The notes: a model not told the origin generated them from the letters alone. DNA of 30,122 bases from Glomus cerebriforme (GCA_003550305.1 QKYT01000343.1:31719-61840); one strand, 5' to 3'; positions 1 through 11,427 are shown, numbered from the stretch's first letter. Numbers and translations are program-made.

Positions 1-1289
1 GTTTTTGTATTTTTTTTTTTAAAAAAAATGTAGTATTTATTATTATTATATTATTATAAATAAATTGAATTATACGTTATTAAAGATTAAAAAAGAGATT
101 CTTTTAAATTGTATTTATAAAATAAAAAATAAAAATAAAATTATTTTCTTGAACTAAAAAGTGAAAGAAAAGAACTATATTAACTTTATTTTTTAAATCA
201 TTATTTTTTATTNATATTCTAAATTATANACATCAGTTTTTGCAGTCTAGGAAACAAGAGTAATTAATCAGAACAAGACTTTTAATCTGTTTTTGGTAGT
301 GACGAAAGATAATACTAATAAAAACAGTTCATTGACTTTTGTTTTTTGAATGTACATGTCGGTTATGCATGTCTTGTTAATATATTCAAATTCTCCTTTT
401 GTAACTAAGGACTGAAATTATTATAATAAGTTAATAACAACCATTACCAATTAGTGATTCATTCATTTTAGAATTTTCACTTAGACCAAATAATAAATTT
501 TTATTAATTAAATATATCAGAATCTAAAAACAATATACTAATTATAAAACAATAAAACTATTTCAGCCGGATAATTTAATGGATTATACCATTTATACAG
601 TATGTAATGAAGATCGTTGACCGAAATAATTCACGAATTATTTTTTTATAAACGAACGGAGACCATTAATTGTTCATTTAGAATATATTTTCCAGATTAT
701 TCTGATTGTCAATCATCTATGAACATTTTAAGAATAGATAAAGTATGAAAGTTAAAAAAAAATTTCAATTAATTATCAATATACTACATAATATACAGAA
801 ATTCCATTGTTGAAATGCACTTTTATGACTGTATATTCTTAAAAATTGCATAGCAAATAAAAAACCTAAATGAATTAAGTTAAAAAATTTTTAGCTATAA
901 CTGTTTCTGGATTGATGTCATGATATTGAAAAAAAATTCAATTTTTTATGATATTAAATTATTTACAAACATTTCTAATTCTTATGTCAGTTCAAATTAT
1001 ACTAAATATATCAAAAGTTGGTAACATATTATGCTAAAGTTGATATCAATTATTTTTGGTGACCATTAGATTATCTGGCCGAAATCGATTCACAAAATTT
1101 AAAAATATTTATTTAAAAACATGATTTTTAGTGTTATTGCTAATAAAAGCAAATTTATAAATAATTAATAAATTTTGATAATTATTCATTAAAAAAATTC
1201 TATATTAAATTGTAAATATTAAACATAAATTAAAATAAAAGTAAAATTAATAAAAAATAAGACTCTAATTTCTGATATTTTCTTTTTGC
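1..1289. other. AT-rich non-coding stretch with two ambiguous bases
   Basis: No coding region or RNA gene is recognisable. The stretch is dominated by A/T runs and carries one TACAGTA motif at 596-602. Bases 213 and 229 are N, so the assembly is locally uncertain here. Confidence 0.6.
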
Positions 1290-1680
1290 ATTCCTTCATT
1301 ATCCTTTTCTATGTTTTTTTTTTTCAAATTATTCTTTTCCTTCATATCTATACTTGAAATGTACTTTGATTTTTTTCATTATCTGTTATCATTTGCAAAC
1401 TGTTTCTTTCATTATTTTTTTAAAGATTGCTCATTTATTGCATTTGCTTTTATCCTTATAATAATTCTCTTTAGCAAATTTTCTCTTTTGCTTATTATTT
1501 CTTTTAACTTGTTATCCTTTTTCTTTCATTCTCACTTTTTTCTTTCTGCATATTCTCTGTTATCTCGAGCTCATATTTCTTTATCCATTTATCTGTATAT
1601 TTATTTATTCTTTTCTATTTTCATTAATTTTCAATCTTAAAAACTTTAATTTTTCACTCCAACATTTTCTTTATCCTTCT
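1290..1680. other. Pyrimidine-rich (plus strand) block, possible minus-strand coding relic
   Basis: The plus strand is strikingly T/C-rich with few purines. Read on the minus strand it is rich in Lys, Glu and Asn codons and gives short coding-like runs such as DKWIKKYELEITENMQKEK, interrupted by many stops. The plus-strand open frame here is almost all Phe, Leu, Ile and Ser, which is what such composition gives by chance. It may be a decayed coiled-coil gene on the minus strand or simple strand asymmetry; I cannot tell which. Confidence 0.3.
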
Positions 1681-1789
1681 GCTGTTTGTTGATATCTCCC
1701 CATCATTGATGTTATTAGTCTTCAACATTGCTTCGTAGACACAAATACAAGGAAATGAAAAAGGGAATTCTAATCTAAACCAAACCAGC

Positions 1790-1875
1790 CAGATAGGAGA
1801 TACTCGACTATCTGACCGGTCTTTCTTTGCCTGATACGAGGAAGACCTCATATACAGTATAAGGAAGTTAAGAGG
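1790..1875. repeat. 85-bp dispersed/tandem element, copy 1
   Basis: This is nearly the same as 1918-2003. Both share the order GATACTCGA, TATCTGAC, CCTGATACGAGGAA, ACCTCA and TACAGTATAAGGAAG. Copy 1 has an inverted pair at its left end, CAGATAG (1790-1796) and CTATCTG (1808-1814). The TA-CAGTATAA part resembles the TA-flanked CAGTATA ends typical of pogo/Tc1-like transposons, so this may be an element terminus (inference). Confidence 0.65.
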
Positions 1876-1917
1876 AATTTCAAAGGAAGTGGTTTTAAAA
1901 AAGAAATAATAAACTGG

Positions 1918-2003
1918 TCAGTTAGAAGATACTCGATATCTGACTGATCTTTCCTTGCCTGATACGAGGAAAACCTCACATACAGTATAAGGAAGATAAG
2001 AGA
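1918..2003. repeat. 85-bp dispersed/tandem element, copy 2
   Basis: Direct-orientation second copy of 1790-1875 with about ten substitutions and one short gap. It ends in the same TACAGTATAAGGAAG block. The two copies are separated by about 42 bp of unrelated sequence, so this is a tandem duplication with a spacer or two independent insertions. Confidence 0.65.
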
Positions 2004-4240
2004 AAGAATCTAATTTTTAAATTTCGAGAAAAAAAAATTTTAAAAGAATGGTGGGTATTTATAAATTTTTTTTTACCTTTTGTAAAGAATGTGTCATTAG
2101 ATAATATTAGAAGATACTATATTTCACATAATGTGATGAGTCACAGTTTATAATTTTATAATTTAGTTTATAAAAGTAATAAATGAAACTGTATCCGAAG
2201 TAAAAAAATTTTTTTTTGATCAGTCACGAGATGATGTAATTATGATTATTTGTGCGACAATAGATACGCACCTTTTTTTTCTGTACTGTATGACGCCGAC
2301 TGCACTTTTGTGCCTACAAGTACTTTCGGTTGAAGATGCAGAAGGATATGGTGACTTTTCTACGAGGAAAAAACTTGAATCTTATCAAGAGTGAATTTGA
2401 ACTTCTTCATAGGTTAAGGTATAAAAGTAGATTCTATCATAAAATAGTTTAACACTTGTGTTATTCAACAGACGTCCTTCAAGACAGCTATTTCGTAGCA
2501 TTTTATTTGCTCAGTCATTTTTTTAGAGGCTTCTTAGTAAAGAACAAGCGCTATCTTATGAACCGCTAACTATTAGATATAATCCAAAGTTTATTGCTTC
2601 AATTGCTTCTACGAATTCAGATGATATATAAAATAGAATAATATAAAGTTTCGCTCAGGAAACATATTTACGTATATTCTGACTTCAAGGGTATGTACAG
2701 TATATACTTTTTATTCTGACTCATTACCTAGCTAACTGAGACGCACTGTACATGAGTCATAATTACGCAAGATTAAAGATTTATCGTTATACGTGTAAAA
2801 AATACTGTATGAACTGACTCAATATGATATAGATTCTATAATGAATGATAAGTCATGCTTAGCTGTTACGCATGGTATAACCCATTTTTTTTGTGGGAAA
2901 GAACGTTCAATACTAGGAATCGACAATATCATTATGATCTAAAGTAAAGCTTTCGTTTTGAAGTTGCTTACATAATGTATCATTCGCTTTAATTAAATTA
3001 TATATATTTCTTCTATGTAGTTAATAAATTCCCAATAAAAAAATTTATATATCATGATGTTCGACGAACTTTTAAATTAGTAAGGCATAAACTTAAATTA
3101 ATAAAATATTTTTTTTTTCTTGGGTTTAAAAGTTTCAGATTCTGTTGATACTTTGAAGGTCAATTGTTATTCGTTTATTTAGCTAACTGACTCAGATGAA
3201 AAAGGGCAAATAGAATGTGTTTTGAAAAGTGTTCGTTCATATTTGAAGTAATTCAGTTAATAATGTACTATTTCTAAATCTAATTAATCATTTCATGAAT
3301 AATTCTTATCATGAAATTTGATGACTTTTTTTTTTTATTAGAAATGTCTATTATAATAAATAACTATTAATAGCATTTTTCATGATAATATTTATTTTAT
3401 ACTTCTAACAGAATAAAAAGATTATCTCTGCTTCTCCATGATGTAAATATCTGATTTCTTTTCTTTGCTATTATCATCCTTCTATATTAAGAATTATTTA
3501 ATTTTTTTTTCTTGGCTATATCAATTTTTACAAACCAGCGTAAAACATTTTCATTGCAAAATCATTCTTAATAAAATTAATACTATAAAAGAGAAACAAC
3601 CCCAATATATATATATATAATATGGCAGATTTTTATTATAAATTATAAATGGAACATAATATGAAATCAAAATGACATTTAAATTAAGCTTTTATAGAAA
3701 TATTAAACAATGGTAAATCATGATTAGACTTTTTTTATCCTGCCTTGATTACAAATTAATCTTAAAAGTATTCAGCTTCAAAAGAAACAAGTATGATACA
3801 GTAACTATCAACATTAAATAATGTGGCCAAATCGTGATCACTTCTTGATACAGAAATTTTACTTTTAGTTTTATGTCATTTTCTTACTAAATGTTTAAAT
3901 GAATTATCAGCATTGATTAAACAAAAGTAGTTAAAAGTAAATATTTAATTTTTTAAAATCTAATAAAAATAAATTCAAGAATTTATTGAAATGTTAAAAA
4001 TTATACTATATTGTTTATTATTAATTTATTAGCTACTTTCTAATACTATATCAGAAATTTATCTTTTATATATCTAATCTCTTTTTCATAACCTTGTTGT
4101 TCACTTTGTTTGTAATCTCACATATGCGAGATGTTTTTTCTTATATCTACAATTTCACATAATTTAAAATAAATAGTTATTCGTTTGCTTATTTTTTTTT
4201 TTTACTTTTCTATGCTTATACAGTTGTATAGAAATAAATG
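2004..4240. other. AT-rich non-coding stretch with short motif clusters
   Basis: I see no gene. It contains five copies of TGACTCA/TGAGTCA between 2137 and 3194, four TACTGTA/TACAGTA motifs (2284, 2696, 2803, 3797) and a short AT dinucleotide run at 3605-3619. A possible miniature element lies between the outward TA dinucleotides at 2696 and 2809: it starts CAGTAT and ends ATACTG. The rest shows nothing I can name. Confidence 0.4.
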
Positions 4241-4249
4241 TAAGTCAGC

Positions 4250-4366
4250 TAGCAAAAAAAAAATATGGATATAAGATCCCTTATCACTGAGATTACATTA
4301 AACTTGTAGCCAAACCACAAAGAACTGATGGTACTAATACATACACTGAAGTTCCTAAATACTAAT
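4250..4366 (+). pseudogene. Short coding-like fragment, unidentified
   Basis: One plus frame reads as a protein-like stretch, KYGYKIPYH, then a stop, then DYIKLVAKPQRTDGTNTYTE and VPKY, then a stop. Composition and codon choice look like former coding sequence rather than random AT-rich DNA. It shares KYGY with the minus-strand relic at 4898-5179 but is too short to identify. Low confidence. Confidence 0.2.
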
Positions 4367-4897
4367 TTCATTCCTATAGTCTCCTTACATAAAATTTATC
4401 ACAAAATTATATTATTAGCATAATAAATAAAAAATTTTGCTCATAGTTACACGTTTTGTATGTATAGCAGCAGAATAATTTTACATTTTTTGAGAACAAA
4501 TTAGTAAACATCACTCCTGAACTAACAAAAGTAATTGCTGAAGTTGTTTTAATGTTAAAGTATACCATAAAACTTGTTACAAACCGAAAGAAATGATGAT
4601 AGTGATGCAAAATATCGCACAAAGAAAAATTCTTTAATAAAGCCATTTTCACGATATAAAACCATCATGATGACAAAATATTGAATAAAATTATAATAAT
4701 ATATGACATGATATCATACACCCGCAATAAAAGTAATTATGATAATAAATTCCTATTATACAGGTGAAAAAAAATGACAATACGAAGAAGCTAAACAGTT
4801 ATTTTAGTGAAATATCTTGAGTGAATACAAACAAACCAAATTATAAACAAAACAAATGATATTCTCTTTGAATAGAATTAAGATAATCTAATTTTAC

Positions 4898-5179
4898 CTA
4901 TTTGTTGCAATACAACTGTAATAAGTGAGAGCCTCAGGAGCCGAATCATCATGGACCTTATTTAATTCTGACAATAGTTTAAATTTAGTTGAAGTAGTCG
5001 AATTAGATGAAGTAGCTGAAGTTTGTAGGTATAGTTAAAGTCTCTGCCATCTCCATTGTATGACATTTGAAATGACAGAATGTCGTTAGTAGGCTTTACT
5101 AAATCAAAAAACTTATATTCCCTAGATCTTACAAATCCACACTTACAATATCCATATTTGTTGTGTTTGGCATTGTTAA
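4898..5179 (-). pseudogene. Decayed or partial exon of an unidentified gene
   Basis: Read from 5179 leftwards, after an acceptor-like TTTTAAAG, one frame gives about 50 protein-like residues: NKYGYCKCGFVRSREY, then FFDLVKPTNDILSFQMSYNG, ending near NYTY. Around 5021-5030 the frame shifts by one base. A second stretch follows, rich in Ser and Thr (TSATSSNSTTST), then KFKLLSELNKVHDDSAPEA and YYSCIATNR, closing at a donor-like GTAAAA at 4892-4897. The two parts are probably one exon with a one-base frameshift. The Cys pair (CKC) in the first part might belong to a small zinc site, but no family is recognised. No convincing start or downstream exon was found, so it is called a relic. Confidence 0.4.
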
Positions 5180-5489
5180 CTTTAAAATAATGTTAGAACG
5201 AGAATAAGAAAATGAGAAAAATTTTTATTTTTTATTTTTTACGTAGTACAGCAAAGATATAGGTAAGTTACATCAGAATAATTATAATAAAAAAATTCTA
5301 TAAGAAATATGCTACTCTATATCTATGTCTAGACGAATCAGTTGCCAAAGGAAAAAGAGGTAGCATTAGCTACTGTACTAATGTAAAGGGAAAGAGGAAA
5401 AATCTATATAATTCAAACGAAAATAAGTAGAAAAAAATAAAACTGATCGAGATAACCAAGAGATAAAGAAGAAAAATAATTGTAAAAGT

Positions 5490-5690
5490 CCCGATGTAAT
5501 AACCAGTTGCCCGAATGTAAAAAGTTACTCGATACCCAAATGAGCCATGCATTGGGATTTATAAGACTCGGGCCTGAAGAACAGCTAGGTTATGACGTGA
5601 AAGTCGGGTGTGAAGTGGATGGCCGCGGAGGTTGGCGGAAACTAGAAAATGAGAAAAATGTGGGAAATTTAGCCATAATCATAATATAAT
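5490..5690. other. GC-richer island, possible transposon or gene relic
   Basis: Between about 5555 and 5645 the sequence is clearly richer in G and C than its surroundings (for example GGATGGCCGCGGAGG). Short frames are open on both strands: plus from about 5507, minus from 5552. Neither has a recognisable domain, and a real gene start is not evident. The composition break suggests a recently inserted or differently evolving segment. Confidence 0.3.
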
Positions 5691-5856
5691 CATTATCACG
5701 TGCAAATGGCTATAATACTACCCGAATTAATTGGGTTTTTAATTAAATGATTTTTTAGTTAGAAAAAAAAGATTAAAAATCGATTTTAATTTTATATTTT
5801 GTTAATTTCTAATATTTGATAACGTATGTATAATGCAAACTCGTGATATCGACATG

Positions 5857-6080
5857 TACAGTATAATGTGATGCTGACCAATCATGATCAATATGTTTGC
5901 CATACGATTAAGTGGGCATAGGAAGAATTAATATCCGATATGATTTCCTTCTTATCATGTGATTCTAATCGAAAAATTAACGTATAACGCAGGCCAGAAC
6001 TATAGGCCAACATTATATCCAAATGACAGGTCATTTGTCATTTGTCATTTTCATTTCAGGTCATTTGGGATAATACTGTA
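5857..6080. mobile_element. Possible miniature TA-flanked element (MITE-like)
   Basis: The left edge reads TA-CAGTATAAT and the right edge ATAATACTG-TA, giving about nine matching terminal bases in inverted orientation (CAGTATWAT) flanked by TA on both sides. This is the layout of Tc1/mariner/pogo-type non-autonomous elements. Inside, at 6019-6068, is a foldback CCAAATGA ... TCATTTGG with repeats of TCATTTG. There is no coding content. TIRs this short can arise by chance in AT-rich DNA, so confidence is modest. Confidence 0.3.
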
Positions 6081-6089
6081 TAAGACATT

Positions 6090-7597
6090 ATGAATTGAAC
6101 ATTTATGACAGATTATTACTCAAAAAAAAAGCAAAAGGTTACAAAGCGAATATGACAAGTCGAAAATGTAATCCAAATGTATAATAATTAATATACTGTA
6201 GATTCGTGCATGATAATATAAACTTGTTAAGGACTAAATTTTTGTGAAGTGGCTTTGACTTTTTTTTACACTGAATATTCTTATAATAATCTCTATATAA
6301 TTAAAACTCTTTCCCCAATTAATTATATTCACTCGCAACCATTTTATTCTTTATTTGTTATTAGTGAATTTGTATTTGTAATGAATGATCTTTTACGACA
6401 TTAGTAATCCTTATAATGAGATGACGTTTTTATTTTTTTATTGTATATCAAATCATAACAGGTATTCCAAGATTGCATAAACATATACTCTAAAAATTTC
6501 TATAAGTCAAGAAAATTATATAGTAATCCCAAGGACTTCTGGGAAAGAAACAAATAAATTACCTTTTGTTTATGATAGAGAATACCAGTTACTAAATTGC
6601 TTCGAAATTGTAGTCCCAAGGAAGGATTTATAGAAAGTCATGAAAATAAGAGAATAATATTACAAATCTTTACTCTACGAATAATCAATTATTCAATTAT
6701 TGGATCAATTATTTAATAGTCCTTTCTATTAAAATTAAACTCGGCAAAATAATATACATTGTCCTCAAAAAATTATAATTTAAATCTGCAAAATTAAATT
6801 TTCACATTTCAATATACGCTAATTTTTAAAGCTATAAATATAATTTTTGCAACAAATTTTTTGTACAACCTGTTTAGGTTATTCGTAATAAAATGTATGT
6901 GACAATATAACAGTAATAATGAATCAATACGAACATTACTTTATTATGGCAAACTTTATTTGTAAAAAATTTTCTAATATATTAAACTTTAACGAAAATT
7001 ATAAATAGTTATTTTATGGTTTATAACGCTACTTAGCTCTAATTTCTTTCCATAGATTTAACTTCTAGTTAGTTATTTTTAGTTCAATTTGTTCAAATAT
7101 CTAATTATATGTTTAAATATCTTTTAGAGAATTTTAAAAATTTTGGTTAAAAAATTTTTTCCTATGAAGTTACTAAACAAAAATTATCAATTAAAATATG
7201 GTTCGAATTGAAATTTAAATTTACTGCACTTATTTGACATTTTCCAGTACATTCTTCGAAAAAAAAAATTCAGCTTCTCTGGTGAGCTATGGTTAAAAAA
7301 AAAGTTCAGAATTTTATTATTTATGATTCAGATCTAAATTAAGTTTACTGTTTACATTTGTTTCTTTATTTAATTTGAATTTCTTTGTTAGTTTTACTAT
7401 ATATTGTTATTAATTTTTTAGTTGATAATAGTTATTTATCTCTTCAGTCAATCATACAATCATCTAATTCTTCTACACAATTAAAAAAAAAATAAAAAAT
7501 AAATAAATTATTGTAATAAATTATATATTGCGATAAAAAAATCAGTTTATTATACATACCTAAATTATTATTGATCATTATTTCATCATCATTATTG
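6090..7597. other. AT-rich intergenic stretch with one short coding-like run
   Basis: Most of it shows nothing recognisable. One plus frame, 6481-6633, is open for 49 codons and reads like protein (SISQENYIVIPRTSGKETNK, then LPFVYDREYQLLNCFEIVVP) before a stop. I do not recognise it; it could be an exon relic. The rest up to the kinase stop codon is A/T tracts that would include the kinase 3' untranslated region. Confidence 0.35.
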
Positions 7598-9204
7598 TCA
7601 TATAATTATAATTCTATTACTTAATTCATCCTGTACTAAAATTTCATTCAATTTAGCCGAATAATCGATTCTTCTACTTATATAACAAGATTTTGGGTGA
7701 TATATAATTTCTGGTTCATTTTCTATAAATTAGTAAAATGTTTTAAAATGGTTAATAATAAAACAACTAATACGGTATACTGGCTTTGACTAAATTATAC
7801 TAATTACCAGGAACAGGTATTCTCTTTTCTTTATCTATTTCAATTGGATATTTTTCTTTCAATTCATTGAAAAAAAAAAATAATTCATTAGCAGTTGGTC
7901 TTTTTTCAGGATCATTGTCCCAACAGCTTTTCATTAATTCAACATATTCAGGCATAGTTCCTTCTATAATTTTTGGTCTAATGCCCTTGCAAATATTTAA
8001 AGAAAGGTGGAAATCATGAGGAATATTATGAAATGCTAGAACCCCTGATGTCATTTCCCACATAATAATTCCAAAACTATATATATCAGCAGCTTTTGTA
8101 TATGGTTTACCACGTAAAACTTCTGGTGCTATATAAGGAAGAACTCCATATACATCATTATTTACATTAGGTTGATTAACTGGTCTACATAATCCAAGAT
8201 CACTAATCATTGGAAATTTGTAATCATTACAAAGTATATTTCCATCATGAAAATCTCCATGAACTAAATTTAATTCATGAATATAAACTAGCTGTATTAA
8301 AATATAAGTTAAATTATGAAATTTATCATTTGGATTATATTTTTTTATCTTTAAATTATTTCTTAAACTACCATAATCTACATTCTTCATTACGATCATA
8401 TAATTTAATGTATCTGGATCCTGTGTTATTCCATAAGTGAACTAAAATGGTACTGTATTATACGCTGACTTTGTAAATGCAACTTCCACTGAATTAAAAA
8501 TAAATATGTTAAATTATTATGCAAATATAATATTATTATTTAGTAAATAAAGCTGCTTACCTCCTTTAAGAAATCATCATTTATATTTAATGAATCATTT
8601 AAACTTTTTAATGCTACTGGAAACCCATATTTTTCATTACCTTGAAGAGGATTTTTAATTTCAGGATTATTGGCATCTTTATAATCTTGTTCATTAAGTA
8701 TATAAGTTAAACGTTCCCAATTTTGTTTCTCATAATCCCAACGACTAATCATTCCATCTAACCGAAGTGCTTTATAAATTGTACTAAAGCCACCTTCAGC
8801 TAAGAATTGAACATTCCTTAATCGATCATAAGGAATCCATTCAAGTAATTCGAATCTGTTTTTTGCCTTTAATTGTGATTCTTGAATGAACTTATCTATA
8901 TGCTCATTTCCACTAGTCCAATTACCAAAATCTTGTTGAATTTTCTGGAATAACATTCGTTGCACCAATCATCCCATGTATTTGGTTGATTACATTCAGG
9001 ACATAAGCCAAATTTTTGGTTAAGCATACAACCTAAATATGAATCATCATTTATATAAATAAAACTTATATTAGGTTCATCATTTACATTTACATGATTA
9101 ATTTTATTAACTTCATCCTTATTGTTATCTTCAAATAACTCTTCATTTTTTGAATAATGAGTTTTAGTAAAAGGAAAGCAAAATATTTTTTTTAAGAATT
9201 CCAT
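7598..9204 (-). CDS. TKL-like protein kinase with CPEC zinc ribbon (frame-damaged)
   Basis: Ser/Thr/Tyr protein kinase of the lineage-expanded Glomeromycotina type. Exon 1 is 9204-8561, exon 2 ends at 7808 (7800-7807 reads into intron), and exon 3 is 7722-7598. The start is the ATG at 9204. A zinc-ribbon-like CPEC-x9-CNEC sits near residues 68-84. The kinase domain follows: glycine loop LAEGGFSTIYKA, VALK lysine, HGDFHDGNIL catalytic loop (Asp and Asn present, non-RD), DLG in place of DFG, APEVL, and C-lobe SCWDNDPEKRPT. Residues needed for catalysis are present. Two problems are visible. CNECYSRKF and QQDFGNWTSG lie in different frames, a one-base shift near 8936-8947. The exon 2 start is also ambiguous: acceptor 8442 keeps the frame, while the more usual-length intron (8489-8560) gives WKLHLQS and then loses frame. 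Exon 3 is supported by its homologue in the neighbouring pseudogene. Either assembly errors or early decay. Confidence 0.75.
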
Positions 9205-9479
9205 TAACACAAATAATTTACTTTTTTTGTTAAATTTAAGATTTGCGTGTGGTTTTTTACTGTATATAATATTTCAGTCCGAACTTGTGACAGATTTTTT
9301 AATGTCTTTATTATTATTGTTAAACCAATTTCATACGGTTGTAACTGAATGCTATAAAAGACAATTTGGCCGAACGCGCGGTTGATTACTAAGCAAGAAT
9401 TTGATTAATTTCAGGCGCCGTATTTCCTTATTTTGTTTGATATACCGACCTTTAATATTAAAAATATTTTTTTTAATTT

Positions 9480-10080
9480 ATGGTGGATTTTATTTAATTA
9501 ATGATTTTCATAATGGAAATTTACTTTATCTTGATTACAAATTTCCAATGATTAGTGATCTTGGAACCTAATATAAAGAACGATATATTGTATATGGAGT
9601 TCTTTCTTATATGGCGCCAGAAATTTTACGTGGTAATCCATATACGAAAGCTGCTGATACATACAGTTTTGGAATTATTATGTGGCGATGACATCAGAAG
9701 TTCCGGCATTTCATAATATTTCTCATGATTTTCATCTCCTTGCAGGGGTATTAGACCAGAAATTATAGAAGAAAGTATGCCTGAATATGTTTAATTAATG
9801 AAAAGATATTGGGATAAATGATCCTGAATTGGAAAATATTTTTTACGAATGCCTAGTAATTTATCACTAAATTTAGATTTTATTGATTAATTTATTATAT
9901 TGAACCAGAATTATATATCATTCAGAATATTGTTATATAAGTAGAAGAATTGATTACTCGGCTAAAATGCAAATTTTAGCGCAAGATGGATTAAGACTGG
10001 GTTAAGTGACCGAATTATAGTTATGGATAATGAATAATGATGGTCGTTATGATTATAAACAATGATGAGGAAAAATTTAG
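9480..10080 (+). pseudogene. Decayed copy of the kinase catalytic half
   Basis: The plus strand reads NDFHNGNLL, FPMISDLG, then a stop, then VYGVLSYMAPEILRGNPYTK and AADTYSFGIIMW. A frameshift follows, then SEVPAFHNISHDFHL, another break, then GIRPEIIEESMPEYV and a stop. The segment at 9903-9990 matches exon 3 of the minus-strand kinase (EPE..Y, SRR/EEL, DYSAK). It is therefore a DNA-level duplicate running from the catalytic loop through the last exon, in inverted, head-to-head orientation relative to the intact gene. At least two stops and two frameshifts rule out function as a kinase. The exon 1 portion (zinc ribbon, glycine loop) is absent. Confidence 0.85.
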
Positions 10081-11427
10081 ATTGTAAATATTGGTAAATT
10101 TTAATATTTTTGAAGACTTACGTCCTTTTTCTCTTTTTATTTCTCATCATATTATTATTGTACTTCATCAATTTCATTAAAATTTATGTTTTATTAATTA
10201 ATCTTTCAGAATAATTCAAAATAGTTTCTTTTCTTTTATAACAAAAATATTACCTTAGAATTCTATAAATCAGATTTATGTTGATTGAACGTACAGAATG
10301 ACAAAAAATACCATTGCATATTGAGTATATTCGACCAATGTATTAAAATGCATTTTGTGAATATCATATATATGTCAAATATTTTCCTCGTACTCATATA
10401 CTTTGAAAGAAGTTTAATAATAAAAAAGTAAGCTTGATTGTATGATAGTATAAAAAATTTTTCTCATTTATACATCAAACCATGAACTGTTGTCCGATTA
10501 CCATTATGTTATCTAAGTTTATTTTAAATGAGTTTAACTAAAATATTTCAGTATCTTTACGTTTTATTATTTTTATAATTTAATTATCTATCACGTGCAA
10601 ATTAAATGGTCATTCAATTAATTCAAAAATCTTCAATTTAATAATATTAAGGTTATAATTTTATGAATTGAATCTTTCTTTATTATAACAAACATTATTG
10701 TAGATATTAATAATAAGCAAAAATATGTAATTTTATAATTTATAATGTTTATTAAAAGACGATGAGTTTTGTAAATTTAGTAAATTTGAAATTTTCATGA
10801 ATAACATTAAACAGTTCAACGCAGAAAAATATATCAATTTTCAAAAAAAAAGGGAATTCATAATAAAAACCGTTAATCTTAGTCCAAGCCGGTTTGAAAC
10901 TGGTTTGAAATCTTGGAGCACTAATTGAAATGGTTCCCAATGTATGGTTTTGTTTACGATATAGTTATATATGGATTAGCGATTCATTTAATTCTGGGAT
11001 GAGATACTGATGAGATTCAGTTTTTTCATCACTAGTTCAGGATCGGTTCCTCTTGTAGAATTTTTAAAAGTTCTAGAAGCAATAACTAAGTCAATCGCTA
11101 CTTAACTATAATCTAATAGAGCATTCCCAGTTTTCATTATCTTAATTAGAAGATTTTGATTTCCGTTTTCAAAATATTTAACCACATAGTACGTACGATA
11201 CGGTATTTGTAGCTATTTACATTTATTTTATTTTAAAAATATGAAACGTTGGACAGTAGCGAGGATTGTCTGTCTTTTGGATAAAAATAGCATATGATCA
11301 TTCGTATTTTATACCAAATATAGTTCTTTCACGGGGTTATTATTTATTACTATAAATTGTGATCGAAAAAAAAAAAAAAAAAAATTTTCAATTCTTCCTC
11401 TTAATAGTAAATGTATATTTTGAAATA
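10081..11427. other. Intergenic stretch, possible repeat relic at 10870-11060
   Basis: No gene was found. A slightly GC-richer part at 10870-11060 carries a small direct repeat, GGTTTGAAACTGGTTTGAAATC being a doubled GGTTTGAAA unit, and a short minus-strand frame of 62 codons without recognisable features. CACGTG occurs at 10592-10597. The last 100 bp include a long A tract (11368-11384) just upstream of the dioxygenase start. Confidence 0.35.

Noticed and set aside
1311..1640. 109-codon Phe/Leu-rich plus-strand frame
   Set aside because: Amino-acid content is what a T-rich stretch gives by chance; no domain and no splice or promoter support.
4407..4652. 81-codon minus-strand frame
   Set aside because: Hydrophobic, low-complexity, no recognisable motif and no link to the relic upstream.
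8210..8440. 76-codon plus-strand frame
   Set aside because: Antisense of the kinase catalytic loop exon.
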